Assembly: GCA_038025085.1 (NCBI GenBank)
Contig: CM076144.1
Location: 48,338,001 to 48,402,000, forward strand
Source of the DNA: Tetragonia tetragonoides
Lineage: Eukaryota > Streptophyta > Magnoliopsida > Caryophyllales > Aizoaceae
Direction: 5' to 3'
Length of the DNA: 64,000 bases
Part shown: positions 11,100-23,447 of the stretch, piece by piece
Layout of the letters: each line of letters opens with the position of its first letter
How positions within the stretch are numbered: the first letter of the stretch is position 1
Notes under the pieces: generated by a model
The model's database searches: none
Seen by the model: only the letters and a program-made list of their open reading frames with translations
What the model was told of the DNA's origin: nothing
Translations under genes and position numbers: made by a program

Positions 11100-13676
11100 C
11101 TACAAAGAGAATTTTACACCTTCATCATCAGTCGACGTTCCTTTAAATATCGCAAGCTTTCCCTTGTTTTCTAGGACCTTCAAAGATCGCATTAGAACAG
11201 AACGGTCCATCCCATGAAGCTCTGATGGAGAAATTAAAGAAAAATGGTCATCAAAAATGATGCCAAAAGCAAATAAGATAAACTTGTGGAAGACTTATTG
11301 GAAAAATAAAAAAAGAAATAACGATCCTCAAATAAGATGAATAAATTGGTCAAATAGCTATATAGGTTGGGGTATCCAATCAAATGTGGTTTCAATTTTC
11401 CAGTCTCATGTTTACGGGGATTACTGAATGAAAAAATTCATGCAATTGCACTATTGTAACTAAGATGCCATGTATTCCACTTATATTACAAAAAGAAGCA
11501 TGTTGCATAATATGCTTAGGCGTGCAAGAATGCAATTACCCCAGTAGAGTGAGTGTTTCTGGTCCCCCCCCCCCCATGATGTTTACATTAGGCATACAGA
11601 GGTTAATTCCCCAAAGAGTTCCATACAACATCAACAACTCAATGCGATAACACTGTTGGCCGTCCCCAAAGAGTCTCATCATACCCAAATATCAGAAAAG
11701 CTTACAATTATTACCTGTTCCTTGGGATTCAACCCCTGTACGTAGCTCTTCAACTGTCATGACGCTATCCTCTAATCCATTATCTTTCACCTGGGAAAGT
11801 ATACAACAAGTATCATCCTCAACAAGTTAGATGAGAACAAGGAATGGAACACCACTTCAGAATACAGCTGATACTGTTGACTCACAAAATGTAGGATAAT
11901 GTCTGCCCAATCTTGAATCCGATGCCAAAGAACAAGACATTTCCTATGCCCTTTGTCCATCCATTCTGCACGTCCTATATTGACAAATGGAAAATGAGTC
12001 TTCAGTTCAAGATACATCAGCGATACAGCATTCTCTGTTCCAAACAAAAATGTAATAACTTTAAAAAACAGCACCAACAAAAACCTTCTGCAACTAATGC
12101 TGACAGAAATGCTTCCCTAGCTTCATGACTGAGAAATCCTGCACTAACAAATGAAAGAAAGTATGTCAACTTCTCCCTGACAAGTTAGAAGTGCTGGGGT
12201 AAAATATATACAATTATCAAACAAATACGACAGCAGAAACCAATAAGAGGGAAGTAACGAGTCCAACTGGCTAGCAAAGAAAAGACAGAACTACTAACAA
12301 AAATAAACATCCTCATCGTCAAGTGAAAAGACAGTCACGTATTATACAGATTAAATACTCTAGTGAATTGTTAAGAAACTGCATTGAGTGTATTCTATGA
12401 GGTTACACTAGCTGAATTATAATAATTCTTTTGTACTGTGCTAATGCTTTTTTCTTTCCATTTTCCACCCAAAACGAATTAGAGAAAAATAGAAGGGTTA
12501 CTTGTCCATATTAGCTTGGCTGAACCCTATTAAATCAATTCTAGGAGGTAACGACTAACAATATGATTAGACCCATGTCAACTTCAAATGCAAGATAGAC
12601 AGATCATAGATGACAGATATAGTCAAGGATGACCAGGAATGATCAAGGCATGACTTAATCATTTGCCAAGTATCAGTAACGGGCAACAAAGCATAATATA
12701 ATCTCCATAGACTCAAGAACAGATAGAAATCATTTCTGTACCCATTGTGTTTGAAAAAGATAAAAGGGGGAAGGGACGGCGAACAAGAGTGATTAGCTAA
12801 AGCTATTGACATGATTATTGCCATTTGCCAGCACATTCCACACAAGGATAAACAATCTAATGCAACAAGAAGCTAAAAATACTTACAGACTTGGACAGTC
12901 TCTTGCGTGTGTCAATCACGAACTTAGGAGAAGAGAAATCAATAAAACGGGAAAATATGTTATAATGGAAAGAACTAGAAGACTTACTCTCAATCACTGG
13001 ATTTGAGAATAAAGGAAAATCTTCTTCTAGATTGACTACAAATATCTTCTGAGTTCTGCAGTATTCAAGTATCAGTTCCTTCCAAAGTTGTATCTGTTTC
13101 TCTCTGGAGTCCCTAACTGGCTGCAAACTAATATCCAAATAGAATATATTATAAAGTAATTGCACAAAAACATTCATAGTCAGTACCAAGTTGAAAGCTT
13201 AACAACCACCCCAGATGACAGAAATACCACACCTACATTACTCCAAATCAACAACTTGACATCTTAGTTAGCTAGCATAGCAATATGTACATATCTAGTA
13301 TAAAATTTTATTGCAATATAAAGCTTCATGTTTGCAGTAGAATTACTTAATGTGATAGGAAGCAACACAGCCTTTTTCCCATTTCATGATTTAGGGCAAA
13401 AATTACAAGAAATTTCAGGATTTTTTTTTTTAAAGATGGGAACTTTTACACCAATTGATTAATAAAATGCCCAAGCTTAGAACTCGTATTCATCCTTCCC
13501 TCACTATAATCTTATTACACATTTCTGCAATTGTGTATGGTAATCAAGCTTATATATGAAGAACAAAAAATCAAAAAAAGTAAAATAAAAATCACAGTTT
13601 GGTATAAGAGAATTTACGTGAAATATGGTGGGTAATTGAAGAAATTTGGCAGCTTGAAATCCCCCAATTTCTGCAT
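11100..13676 (-). CDS. VPS25: ESCRT-II subunit VPS25
   Basis: Six exons on the minus strand: 13676-13618, 13127-12988, 12138-12085, 11974-11886, 11790-11715 and 11221-11100. Together they give 179 residues, the length I recall for Arabidopsis VPS25. The start MQKLGDFKLPNFFNYPPYF and the blocks LQPVRDSREKQIQLW, EGRAEWMDKGHRKC, LVLWHRIQDWADIIL and the end TDDEGVKFSL are diagnostic; the PPYF segment is the family's PPXY-like contact to VPS36/VPS22. The protein is two winged-helix domains and acts at endosomes in sorting ubiquitinated membrane cargo, bridging to ESCRT-III. All junctions are GT-AG and in frame. A 5' UTR intron is possible from a GTAAGG donor near 13900. I see no sign of damage. 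Confidence 0.95.
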
Positions 13677-16600
13677 CTCGATCAAGGCAGAATACTTGCA
13701 AGCAATTTAGAATGCCAAAGCTGCAATCTTTGAACCTAAAACGTATTTCAGATTCCAAGCATGAACCCTGAGATTAAAACCCATTAGTTTTGACTGTAAT
13801 GATTTTGCCCAAAATTGACGATATTTTCCCAATTCTAAGGAAAAGCCTAATTGCCCATAACAATTTTTAATTGAGACAAGGTACATCAAGAGAAGCCTTA
13901 CCTGATTAAATTCAAAGATTTGCTGGAGGGTGGAGAAAGTGTGAGAGAGATTTAGGGTTTAATCTGGGTTGATGATTTAGGTAGACTTTCTCTTCTTCCA
14001 GTAGTATTTTTCAATTTAAATTTTTCTGTAGAACGACCTCCACGACTCCACACCAAGTGTAGAAGGAAGCATAGGTACCGACACTCAAATGGACACGGAC
14101 ACGGACACCATTATAAAACACGGCGAAAAGATATTTTAAAAATAAGAATACGCCACACGGTAATTATTACATGAGTATTAATTATTATTTGCAGCCTTTA
14201 AATAAAAATTAATATAAATATATAGCATATCAAAATTTTAAAATTATGTAAAATTTCATTCAAATAATTTAAATACTTCAAAGCTTAATTATATAATTAT
14301 CAAGTAGTAGTAAACCAAATTAAAAGAGACTTAAAAATTTAAGACAAACACAAACGATTTTTGAGGAGAAATGTCGACATTATTGTCAAGTTATATCAAC
14401 CAGAAGTTCTGAGGTCAACATAGAGCGTTGCATTTGAATGCACCTACCTTCAATAACAACAAAGTAAAATTGAAAAAAAAATATCCATAGAAACAAGAGT
14501 GGTGTTAATCTGAACCAATTGCCTCTTTTACTAATTGGTGTGCAAATTCTTTTATCTCAATTTGAGCCAAGCAAGAAGCATGTGCCTTTATATAGTTGAT
14601 TTGACATGATTATCGATTGATTAAGATGTAATGCTAGCAATTTATTTATTTATTTATGTGTTGAATATGCATGTTTGGTTCATTGACAAGAATTAGTCTC
14701 AATAATCCATCTAATATGACTAGTTTTATGTGATGTTTAGTTATTGTCATTCAGAAAGAGTCATTCCTAACTCCTAAAAATGTGTTTTCTCTATGAGAAT
14801 AACATATTACTAGTACTAGTTGTAATGTCCGTGCAATAATACAATTTTTTTTTGTTGCCGATAATTTTGCATTAAATTGTTTGGCTAGTGATTTGCTTTT
14901 TGACAAATTTTAATATTTTCAATTATGAACCACTTTTTGTGAATTTTTGTTTTGCCAGTGAATACTAATAGTAATAATTATCTTAAAAAGTTACATATAA
15001 ATATTATCATAGAAACTCCATAAGTTGGATGTACACCTCTTTGCATATAGATGTGAATGTGGTAATATTGAGTTTCACATTCATTTGCTTAAACTCGTTG
15101 CATTCATCATTGATGGACTATCTAATCAATCGGAGTTGGGATTACGTCTAATCCACTTTATTCATAATCCGCGTGTAAATTAGGCAATAACGTTACCAAA
15201 TGCAAGAGTACGTGTATTGAATGACTATATTCTTAGCTAGCGCCACCTGCAAATACTTAAACTCAAAGTTAATCACAATTTTTCTTATCTACATTATATT
15301 TTAGTTGGTCACGGAAAGTTATTACTTGCATCCGATTGATTTCTCACGACTCATGCATTCCATTTATGAAAAAAATCTGTCAATTTATTTAGAAATCGGT
15401 CAGAACATATAGACAGGGTGCATACCCAACATTCCACAAGTAGAGATGAAAGTGATACCTCAACTACACATCCTATAACTTTCCGATTTTTATGGAAGAT
15501 TTGCAAATTTTAGGAGAGACTAATGTCTAATAAGATCCCAACTAATTTATTTTACACTACATACATACAAGTATACAACATACGCTTTGATATCTCTTTT
15601 TCTCAAGTCTCTTTCTGAACAAATATACCCAACATGATCCTAGTCTTGCCGGTTCTAGTCTTTCTCTCAAGTCTCTCTCTTAACAAATTTTAGGAGTATT
15701 TTTTTATTTCTAATTCTTTTTCTTCCCCAATTTCTACTTTCAGCACTAAAGTCTTGCAGGTTCCTTGAGATCAATGGTCCCAGATGTGACATGACCCTCA
15801 AAATTAAAGGCTCAAACTGTGACCATGGCCATACCACATGTAAATTTTTTTCCACATAACTTTTCTTTTACAGCAAGAAAAAATGTATACACACACCCAT
15901 CACCAATGAAAGAGCACCCTTTTTCAACAGGTAACAACCCCTTATTAGAAAGAGAATGAAACACCCATTTTCAAATAGAAAACACATCCTTAATAAAAAG
16001 AGAAACACCCATTTCTCTGAAATTAGTATTCTTCCCCTTGATTTTGGCCTGGTTTAGTACCAATCCCTCTTGGCCATGAAATTGAAGAACCCCAACATTT
16101 TACCACTTTGATGTAAAGCGTTTTCTTTTACTATCTATATGCTAATCACACTTTAAAACTTCTCCAGATTTATGTATGATAATGATCCTGTTAATAACTC
16201 CTGACACATCACAGACATGAAATTAGGTACCTAAATGAGAAGATGTAACTGAAGCTGAGATGAAATATCATTATGTCACTTTAGGTCCCCACTAGCTCAA
16301 AGCTTTAATATAACTTTATTTGTATCAACTCCCCCTCCCAACCCCGCCCAACAGTGGTGGATCCAGGAATAAGTTACCGAATAATTTTTTTTGTTACCTC
16401 TTAAGGGTGCAAGTGAATGGCGAATGAGACACCCCTGCTACGTCATGTTTGGACTCTCGTATTCAATAACGAACAATTACTCAATCACACATTCACTTAA
16501 TCAGTACCTCTGCGCGCAAATCACCCGGTTATCCTAATAGTTAATTATCCTGATAGACATTGCAAAAACACCTGTGGGTGTCATGAGTCATGACACCTTC

Positions 16601-16883
16601 AAATCTAGTTAATAATTTTCGAATAATCTCCACCTTACTAGTTACTTGTGGTAAACGTGTGAGTACTGTACACAAGCAATAATATCTCAACGGTACTGCA
16701 AAGTATGTATGGATAGAAATTTCATATACTCCTAGCTAGTGAATGATTCTACATCACACAAGGCTGATATTTACTAGCTAGTAGCTAGTTGAGTATCTCT
16801 GTACCTGTCTATCTAAGCCAATCAAGCAACCACAATAATCAAAATTTGAATGAGAAGCCACAAATATATATGTGGTCCCCCAC
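13677..16883. other. Intergenic between VPS25 and CCD4
   Basis: AT-rich, with no gene I can support. Near 14091-14110 there is a short GGACAC hexamer run. At about 14813-14835 the reverse complement reads GCACGGACATTACAACTAGT, resembling a Helitron 3' terminus. The segment around 15660-15850 keeps a frame open by chance only. A SINE fragment lies near 16390-16480. Confidence 0.5.
16390..16480 (-). mobile_element. Truncated SINE tail, antisense copy
   Basis: The segment with TGCTACGTCATGTTTGGACT and AACGAACA matches the reverse complement of the 3' half of the SINE at 21497-21764. Only the non-tRNA tail is present; no box A/B is seen. Confidence 0.6.
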
Positions 16884-17265
16884 TATGATATTTACTCTTA
16901 TCTTTGAGTGGACAATGTCTTTCTATCATGGACAAGGGTCACAGTTACTCTGAGTGTCACGATTCACGTAACATCCAAGTAAAGAATAAAAACTTAAATC
17001 TAATAAAGCAACAAAAATGTATTTGTTGTCGTGAATAGGATTACGGATATAATCAGGCCCGAGAAATTATTACATAGTCGGGGATCAATGTTCCCAACTT
17101 CCCACCTCTCACAACGATATTTATCTTGGGGTGGACGATGGCTTTCGCTCCATGGACAGAGGACACAGTTGCTCTGAATGTCACAAATCAAAGTATGGAA
17201 TGAAAACTTACTACTATAACAAAGCAACAAAAAAATGTATTTATAATCAGGCCCTACAATTGGTC
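16884..17265. repeat. Direct duplication in the CCD4 upstream region
   Basis: Two diverged copies, about 16884-17070 and 17108-17260, share ordered landmarks: GATATTTA..CTT, GTGGAC.ATG, ATGGACA.(A)G, CACAGTT.CTCTGA.TGTCAC, AAAGCAACAAAAA..TGTATTT and ATAATCAGGCCC. The second copy ends about 180 bp before the CCD4 start codon, so it may duplicate promoter elements. Whether these act in regulation is inference. Confidence 0.75.
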
Positions 17266-17439
17266 CCCTAAGGTTATAAAATTAGGTTCTTGATCTTTGT
17301 ATCTGCATTATGGGAGGGATAACATTTGTACTGTATTCATCAGTACTCCCTCTCTAGTTGATCTTTTTCCTTAGCCCAAACACTACACTAGCTTCTTTTT
17401 TCCCTTAGAAGAAAATATATTTTTGCCAAAAATATAACA

Positions 17440-19245
17440 ATGGATGCTTTTTCTTCTTCATTCCTTTCATCACTTCCACAACCAAAACATGCTCATACTC
17501 TAACCAAATCTTCTTCATTGCCAAATCGATTTAACATTTCTTCAGTGAGAATCGAAGATAAGCCTCAAACAACCATAAATTCATCACCATCATCATCTAC
17601 CAAAGCTCCACCACCGTTGTCGCAGCCTAAGACGGTGTCTACAAGGAGGTTTAAAACACAAGTACTACCACCACCACCACCGTCGTCATTCGGATCCTCA
17701 ATTTTAAGTGCATTAGACAACGTGATCAACAACTTTGTCGATCCGCCCACGCGCTCATCCGTTGATCCAAGGTTTGTCCTCTTAGACAACTTTGCTCCTG
17801 TTGATGAGCTCCCTCCTACGGAATGCGAGGTCATCGAGGGCAATTTGCCCTCGTGCCTCGATGGGGCCTACATTCGCAACGGCCCCAACCCGCAATTTCT
17901 ACCCCGTGGGCCTTACCACTTGTTCGATGGAGATGGTATGCTCCATAGCATTCGCATATCTAATGGTAAGGCTACCCTTTGTAGCCGCTTTGTTAAGACA
18001 CATAAGTATATGGCTGAGCGTGAAGCTGGAACCAATGTTGTCCCCAATGTATTCTCCGGGTTTAACGGCCTAGTAGGGTCCGCTGCCCGGGGAGCTTTGA
18101 CAGCTGCTAGGGTTATGGCCGGGCAGTTTGACCCGGGCAACGGTATTGGGCTAGCTAACACTAGCCTAGCCTTTTTTGGTAACCGGTTGTATGCCTTAGG
18201 TGAATCTGACCTTCCTTATGAGGTTCGAGTGACTCCTAACGGAGACATCCAAACTCTCGGTCGCAATGACTTTGATGGGAAACTCTTCATGAGCATGACG
18301 GCTCACCCTAAGGTTGATTTCCATACAGGTGAAACCTTCGCCTTTCGTTATGGTCCCGTCCCACCGTTTCTCACCTATTTTAAATTCGACTCAAAAGGAA
18401 ACAAGGACAATGATGTGCCTATTTTTTCAATGACTCAACCCTCGTTCCTACACGACTTTGCTATTACTGAGAAGTACGCGATTTTTACTGAAATTCAGAT
18501 AGGGATGGAACCTATGCAAATGATCATGAAGGGTGGATCTCCGGTGGGTTTCAACGCCGGAAAGGTGCCTAGAGTTGGAGTCATTCCAAAGTATGCTAGC
18601 GACGAAAAGGACATGAGATGGTTTGAGGTGCCGGGATTCAACATAATCCATGCCATCAATGCATGGGATGAGGTGGATGAGGATGGAAATGAGGCCATTG
18701 TCATGGTAGCCCCCAACATATTATGTGCTGAACATGTGTTGGATCGGATGGATCTCGCCCACGCATTGGTGGAAAAGGTTAGATTCGATCTCAAGACAGG
18801 GTTAGTGTCAAGGCAACCAATATCAGCAGGAAATCTAGACTTTGGTGTCATAAATCCAGCCTATTTAGGGAAAAAGAACAAGTATGTTTATGCAGCGGTT
18901 GGTGACCCAATGCCAAAAATTAGCGGTGTTGTTAAGCTGGATGTGTCGATGGGTCCAGACCACAGAGACTGCATCGTGGCTAGCCGGATGTACGGTCCAG
19001 GGTGCTACGGAGGTGAACCGTTTTTCGTAGCTAGAGACCCAGATGATTCAACCGCGGATGAGGATGATGGGTACCTAGTGTCATATGTCCACGACGAAAA
19101 TACAGGGGAATCAAGGTTTGTAGTCATGGATGCCAAATCGCCTTGCCTTGATATTGTGGCTTCTGTGAAGTTACCACGACGTGTGCCTTATGGATTTCAT
19201 GGATTGTTTGTAAGGGACAAAGATCTTAAATCATTAGTAATGTAG
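17440..19245 (+). CDS. CCD4: Carotenoid cleavage dioxygenase 4, plastid (copy 1)
   Basis: A single uninterrupted exon of 601 residues. The first 75 or so residues are Ser/Pro/Thr-rich and fit a plastid transit peptide. Conserved blocks follow: YIRNGPNPQF, YHLFDGDGMLH, MTAHPKVD, LHDFAITEKY, NAWDEVDEDGN and PYGFHGLF. The four iron-binding histidines are at 289, 338, 404 and 587, and the second-shell Glu of GEPFFVARDPDD is at about 526. The family cleaves carotenoids at the 9,10 (or 9',10') bond in plastoglobules and limits carotenoid colour in petals, fruit and seed. CCD4 fits better than NCED because of the N-terminus and the IQIGMEP..MIMKGGSPVGF segment, but substrate cannot be read from sequence. 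Codon use is more GC-rich than in the downstream copy. It is the diverged founder-like member of the local cluster. Confidence 0.93.
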   Translation: MDAFSSSFLSSLPQPKHAHTLTKSSSLPNRFNISSVRIEDKPQTTINSSPSSSTKAPPPLSQPKTVSTRRFKTQVLPPPPPSSFGSSILSALDNVINNFVDPPTRSSVDPRFVLLDNFAPVDELPPTECEVIEGNLPSCLDGAYIRNGPNPQFLPRGPYHLFDGDGMLHSIRISNGKATLCSRFVKTHKYMAEREAGTNVVPNVFSGFNGLVGSAARGALTAARVMAGQFDPGNGIGLANTSLAFFGNRLYALGESDLPYEVRVTPNGDIQTLGRNDFDGKLFMSMTAHPKVDFHTGETFAFRYGPVPPFLTYFKFDSKGNKDNDVPIFSMTQPSFLHDFAITEKYAIFTEIQIGMEPMQMIMKGGSPVGFNAGKVPRVGVIPKYASDEKDMRWFEVPGFNIIHAINAWDEVDEDGNEAIVMVAPNILCAEHVLDRMDLAHALVEKVRFDLKTGLVSRQPISAGNLDFGVINPAYLGKKNKYVYAAVGDPMPKISGVVKLDVSMGPDHRDCIVASRMYGPGCYGGEPFFVARDPDDSTADEDDGYLVSYVHDENTGESRFVVMDAKSPCLDIVASVKLPRRVPYGFHGLFVRDKDLKSLVM

Positions 19246-19639
19246 CATGCTTGGACATGCCATTACGACTTCAAAATCGAAAACTGATAATCACAGATCA
19301 TGTATCTATAGTCCATGAATCATAAACATGTATAAACTAGCTTAGTTATCTGAAGCATTCTGGTACAGAATCAGAAGACTTCTTAGTACATGTATGATGT
19401 ATATAATACTAGTAATTTCATTAAGGTATATACTTACTATGGTTTGCTCTCTGAAATCTGCCTTTTGGACATGTAATAAGGAATCCCAAAACGTACTCCA
19501 ATTTTCATTTTAGTGGGTTCAAGTTGATGTCTTTTTGGCAGACTTCATATGCGCTGTTTGGACTTTGGAGCCCCAAAATATGGTCCCTTTTGGTCACACA
19601 TATGATCTAATGGTTGCATCTTTGCTCGACTCTTGCGTA

Positions 19640-19781
19640 GAGTACCATCATATATGTTTGGAAGAAATTAGGTAAGAGTAGCTCTTTGAACACTATCATT
19701 GGTTGTGTTGCATTATCATAGGTCGGAACCGTTGTCGTAGGCTAAAACTAACTGCTGTCATAGGTGTTTTTTAGTGTAGTG
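19640..19781. mobile_element. Possible CACTA element 3' end
   Basis: The segment ends TTTTTTAGTGTAGTG at 19781, the inverted form of a CACTACACTAAAAAA terminus. Short CATAGG/CGTAGG motifs recur just inside, like subterminal repeats. No matching 5' end was found nearby, so the left limit is a guess. Confidence 0.45.
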
Positions 19782-19792
19782 AAGGGCCCAAC

Positions 19793-19862
19793 AAGATAGG
19801 GGTAACTTTTATTCAATCGGGAAATCAAGATAGGGGTAACTTTTATTCAATCGGGAAATCAA
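19793..19862. repeat. Perfect 35-bp tandem duplication
   Basis: A 35-base unit starting AAGATAGGGGTAACTTTTAT occurs twice head to tail with no differences, implying a recent slippage or template-switch event. Confidence 0.85.
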
Positions 19863-20323
19863 GTCCTGTCAAGGCTAAAACAACTTGCGAGAAATCGCCA
19901 ACATACAAGAGTTCACCCCCTAAGGTAGAACATAATGACATATTCGAGCCACATAATGCGCTACAGCATTGCTCACTCGTTTAACATTTGATTAAAATAA
20001 GAAGCAGACACAAAATTTGAAGCCAGCAGACAAATGAAGTAACGTCACCTAGACCTAGCAGCAAATCATCAGATGCATCAGTATGTGCCACTTGATGCTC
20101 TGGATCCTTTGTATGACAGTGATGATCAGAGCATGCATCGTTTGAATCCCCAATTTGTTAGCAACCTGCATGATACATTCCAATTATAAAGTATGGGGCT
20201 TTAGTCCCGTATCAATCTTATAGGGGATTGATGTATGTGGGGTTTATATAGACTTATGGGTCCTCCCATCCTTTGAGCTAATTTTTGGCGTTGTTCTCTC
20301 CCATAAGTTTGCATCCTATAGCA

Positions 20324-20487
20324 CAGTGGCGGAGCTAGAGAAGTGGCAATGAGAGTAAAAAATTTAAAAAAACAAAAATTTAGGGTATAATTTACTTACA
20401 AAAAAAAAAAATCCTATTAAAATGATGATTTTTGGTAGGAGTGGGGGAGTAAGGGGTCTCCCTTGACACCCCCTACCTCCGCCACTG
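20324..20487. mobile_element. hAT-type MITE with 8-bp target duplication
   Basis: The element is 164 bp. It starts CAGTGGCGGAGCTAG and ends CCTCCGCCACTG, giving an 11-bp terminal inverted repeat. CTATAGCA stands immediately on both sides (20316-20323 and 20488-20495), the 8-bp target duplication typical of hAT elements. There is no coding capacity. Confidence 0.92.
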
Positions 20488-21496
20488 CTATAGCAGCAAT
20501 CTATGCCAACCTAGGGCGCTCCATCTCACTTCAGGTGGCAGCAGTGACCAATTTCCAGCAGAGATTACACCCATTCTCACTTTGTGACAGTGGCCTCCCG
20601 CTTACTTTGTGACATACTTCTTGCTACATCCAGGCAGCCGATAGTTGATTGTCAATTATCGACAAAACCGATAGAGATCCACCTTGATTTTTAGTTGTGA
20701 TGTTTGTATTGGTAAACTGATCAAGACACTGATTTCAAGCATTAGTCTTTCATCTTGTCATGTTAGATTTGTACTTTGTTAGGCCAGATTTATATTAAGT
20801 ATTTATTTAGAGATATTTATCTTTGTAGATGTCAAATATTTTTTTTATGAATGAATGAATTCTCTTTTATTTCAATAATTTTTTTTTTTAAGATTTTAGC
20901 TTAAATATAAGAAAAGAATAAGACGAAAATATGGAAAAAATCACATGGGAGGGCCCAACTTACTTTGTTCCTTTGGTAAATCCTTAAATGCGGAATTATT
21001 TCCTACCAAAACAAAAATGTGAGATACTTAATAGACTCTTAAGAGTGAAGAGTAATAGGGATCCTCTGTCTCTTGTGTTAAGAGTACTAGACTACTTTTT
21101 TTTTTTTTTTTTTTTTTTTGTTGCTGCTCATCTGACTGCTAGTCTACTTGTGTACCGGTACTACCAACATTTCATTTGGCCTCAAATGTGTTCACATGAC
21201 CACTTTTAATCTTTTGTCCTCCCATTTTCCTTTTTTGGGACAGGATGATGATTTGATCATATCAGTTATATCTTATATACAGAGACTACACTTTAATTTG
21301 TGGGACTGTACGAGAGAAAAGAGTGAAAAGACTACGTTCGTAGACTACTAGACTTCGTACCCACAGCCACAGGCCCACAGCCAACAACGAGAAACATATG
21401 GGCTGCTGCCTCCCTCTCTCTCTCCTCCACTACCACTAGTGATTAAAAGTTTTCTTGATCGGAACTAGTAACTAAACGTTGATGATAATTATCAAC

Positions 21497-21764
21497 AAGG
21501 GTGGTAGTCTAATGGTTTCAATAGCTTACTCTCAAGTAGTTTGGTAATGTAAGGTCATGAGTTTGAATCCTCATTTCTCCCATACTTTATGTCTCCTGGC
21601 TTCTGGGAATTATACTATTCCTTGGTGGTGGTACGTTGATGGGACCAGTGCTTGCAATGGTTGTTCAGCTAGTCTGATATGTTCGTTATTGGACACGAGA
21701 GTTCAAACATGACGTAGCAGAGGGTAGCTCGGTCGTCATTCACTTGTTTAGCAAAAAAAAAAAA
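21497..21764 (+). mobile_element. tRNA-derived SINE with poly(A) tail
   Basis: A box A-like TAGTCTAATGG sits near 21509 and a box B-like AGTTTGAATCC near 21561, spaced as in a tRNA promoter. A non-tRNA body follows, ending in a 12-base A run near 21753-21764. The body recurs inverted and truncated at 16390-16480. Confidence 0.72.
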
Positions 21765-22204
21765 AGTTTATGATAATTGATAGTCCAACTTTTTCTTTTT
21801 TCTTTTTTTTTTCAGATTTCTTCGATTTTTTTTTTTTGAAAGCTAGATTTCTTCGTTTTATTTGGCGCTAGAAGTATAATTTTGTTGTCCACTTGTCCTT
21901 CGAATAACATCATCAATCCATCTATTACTTTAGGTTAGCCAGCTCTATTTATTGATTGGGTGGGATTATCTCTTATTCTGTAATATTATAGTTTGTTTTA
22001 CGTTTTTTAATTCACACAAATTCTTACATGAGTTTTTTTAATTCACACGAATTCTTACATGAGACCTCAACTCTCAAACAGATATGACATCATATTTAGC
22101 TATAAAAGTGACCTCATAAAAAACTTATCGTTTAATTCATCTTTCTTTTTTTAAACTTTCTTGATGTTGCCATATATTTTATTTTTCAAGAAACGATCTA
22201 GAAT

Positions 22205-23447
22205 GTTAAGACATACAAGTATCTAGCTGAACGTGAAGCCGAAACTAGTGTCCTTCCCAACATCTTTGGCGGAGTTAATGGCCTCACAAGGTTTGTGGCT
22301 CGGGGAACTCTAATGGTTGCTCGAGTAATTGCAGGGCAGTTTGACATAAGTAAAGGTATAGGGTTGACAAACACTAGTGTAGCCTTGTTTGGCAATCGAC
22401 TTTATGCACTGTGTGAATCTGACCTTCCTTATTACGAGGTAAGGATAACTCCGAACGGAGATATCCAAACCTTTGGACGTTTCAATTTCAATGAAAATCT
22501 CTTTATGAGAATGACGGCTCACCCTAAGGTTGACCCTGACACAGGGGAGACATTCGCCTTTTCATATTCTCTCGTTTCTCCATTTTTGACCTATTTTAGA
22601 TTCGACTCGAAAGGAAATAAGCACAATGATGTGCCTATTTTCTCCATGCTACAACCCTCATTCCTACACGACTTTGCTATTACGAAGAAGTATGCAATAT
22701 TTCCTGATGTTCAAATTCAGATGGACCCTATGAATATGATCATAAGGGGTGAGCCATTGTTGCATTTCGACCATAAAAATGTATCAAGAGTTGGTGTCCT
22801 CCCAAGGTATGCTAGTGATGACAAAGACATGAAGTGGTTTGAGGTGCCAAAATTTAACATACTCCATGTTATAAATGCATGGGATGAGGTTGACGAGGAT
22901 GGAAACGAGTCAATCGTTATGGTGGTCACCAACATATTATTTTCTGAACATGTATAGATCGGTTGGATCTCGGCCAACAAGTAGTAGAACAGGTCATGAT
23001 CGATCTTAAAATCGGGCTTATCTCGAGGGAAACATTGTCAAAAAAAACTTAGGAGTCATAAATCCAACCTACATAGGGAAGAAGAACAAGTATGCTTATG
23101 CAGCGTTTGGTGACCCAATGCGCGCCGAAAATAACTGGGGTAGTGAAGTTGGACGTATCAATGACCCAAAACTTATCAGGAGAATGCATAGTGGCATACC
23201 GTATGTATGAACGAGAGTGCTATGGTGGGGAGCCATTTTTCGTAGCGAATGATCCAGATGATATGGATGCTGATGAGGATGATGGATACCTTGTTTCGTA
23301 TGTCCACAATGAAAATACAGGGGAATCAAGGTTTATAGTGATGGATGCTAAGTCTCATTCCCTTGATGTTGTTGCCTATGTAAAGTTACCTCAACGTGTG
23401 CTTTATGGATTTCATGGATTGTTTGTAAAGGAAAGGGATCTTAAATA
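22205..23447 (+). pseudogene. CCD4 pseudogene (copy 2)
   Basis: This corresponds to codon 175 onward of copy 3 (26811-28574). The first 174 codons, the start codon and the upstream region are gone; the junction at 22205-22208 carries GTTA, present at both deletion ends in copy 3 (26631 and 27333), indicating microhomology-mediated loss of 702 bp. Further damage includes a 3-nt in-frame insertion giving DLPYYEV at about 22433, a 2-nt insertion creating a TAG stop after SEHV at about 22955, a deletion near 23040, and a 4-nt insertion near 23121. The regions around all four iron-ligand histidines are still recognisable. With no start, a stop and shifted frames, it cannot make a CCD enzyme. Confidence 0.93.

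Larger units (their letters stand above)
19246..22080. other. Intergenic between CCD4 copy 1 and copy 2
   Basis: No gene. The stretch is a patchwork of small repeats listed separately: a CACTA-like end, a 35-bp tandem pair at 19793-19862, a hAT MITE and a SINE, plus a poly-T run near 21098-21119. Confidence 0.6.

Noticed and set aside
14813..14835. Inverted Helitron 3' end (ACAACTAGT)
   Set aside because: Same reason: a terminal-like motif without a second border.
22295..22957. Copy 2 as a short functional CCD
   Set aside because: It lacks the N-terminal third of the enzyme and ends before the fourth histidine ligand, so it cannot hold iron.
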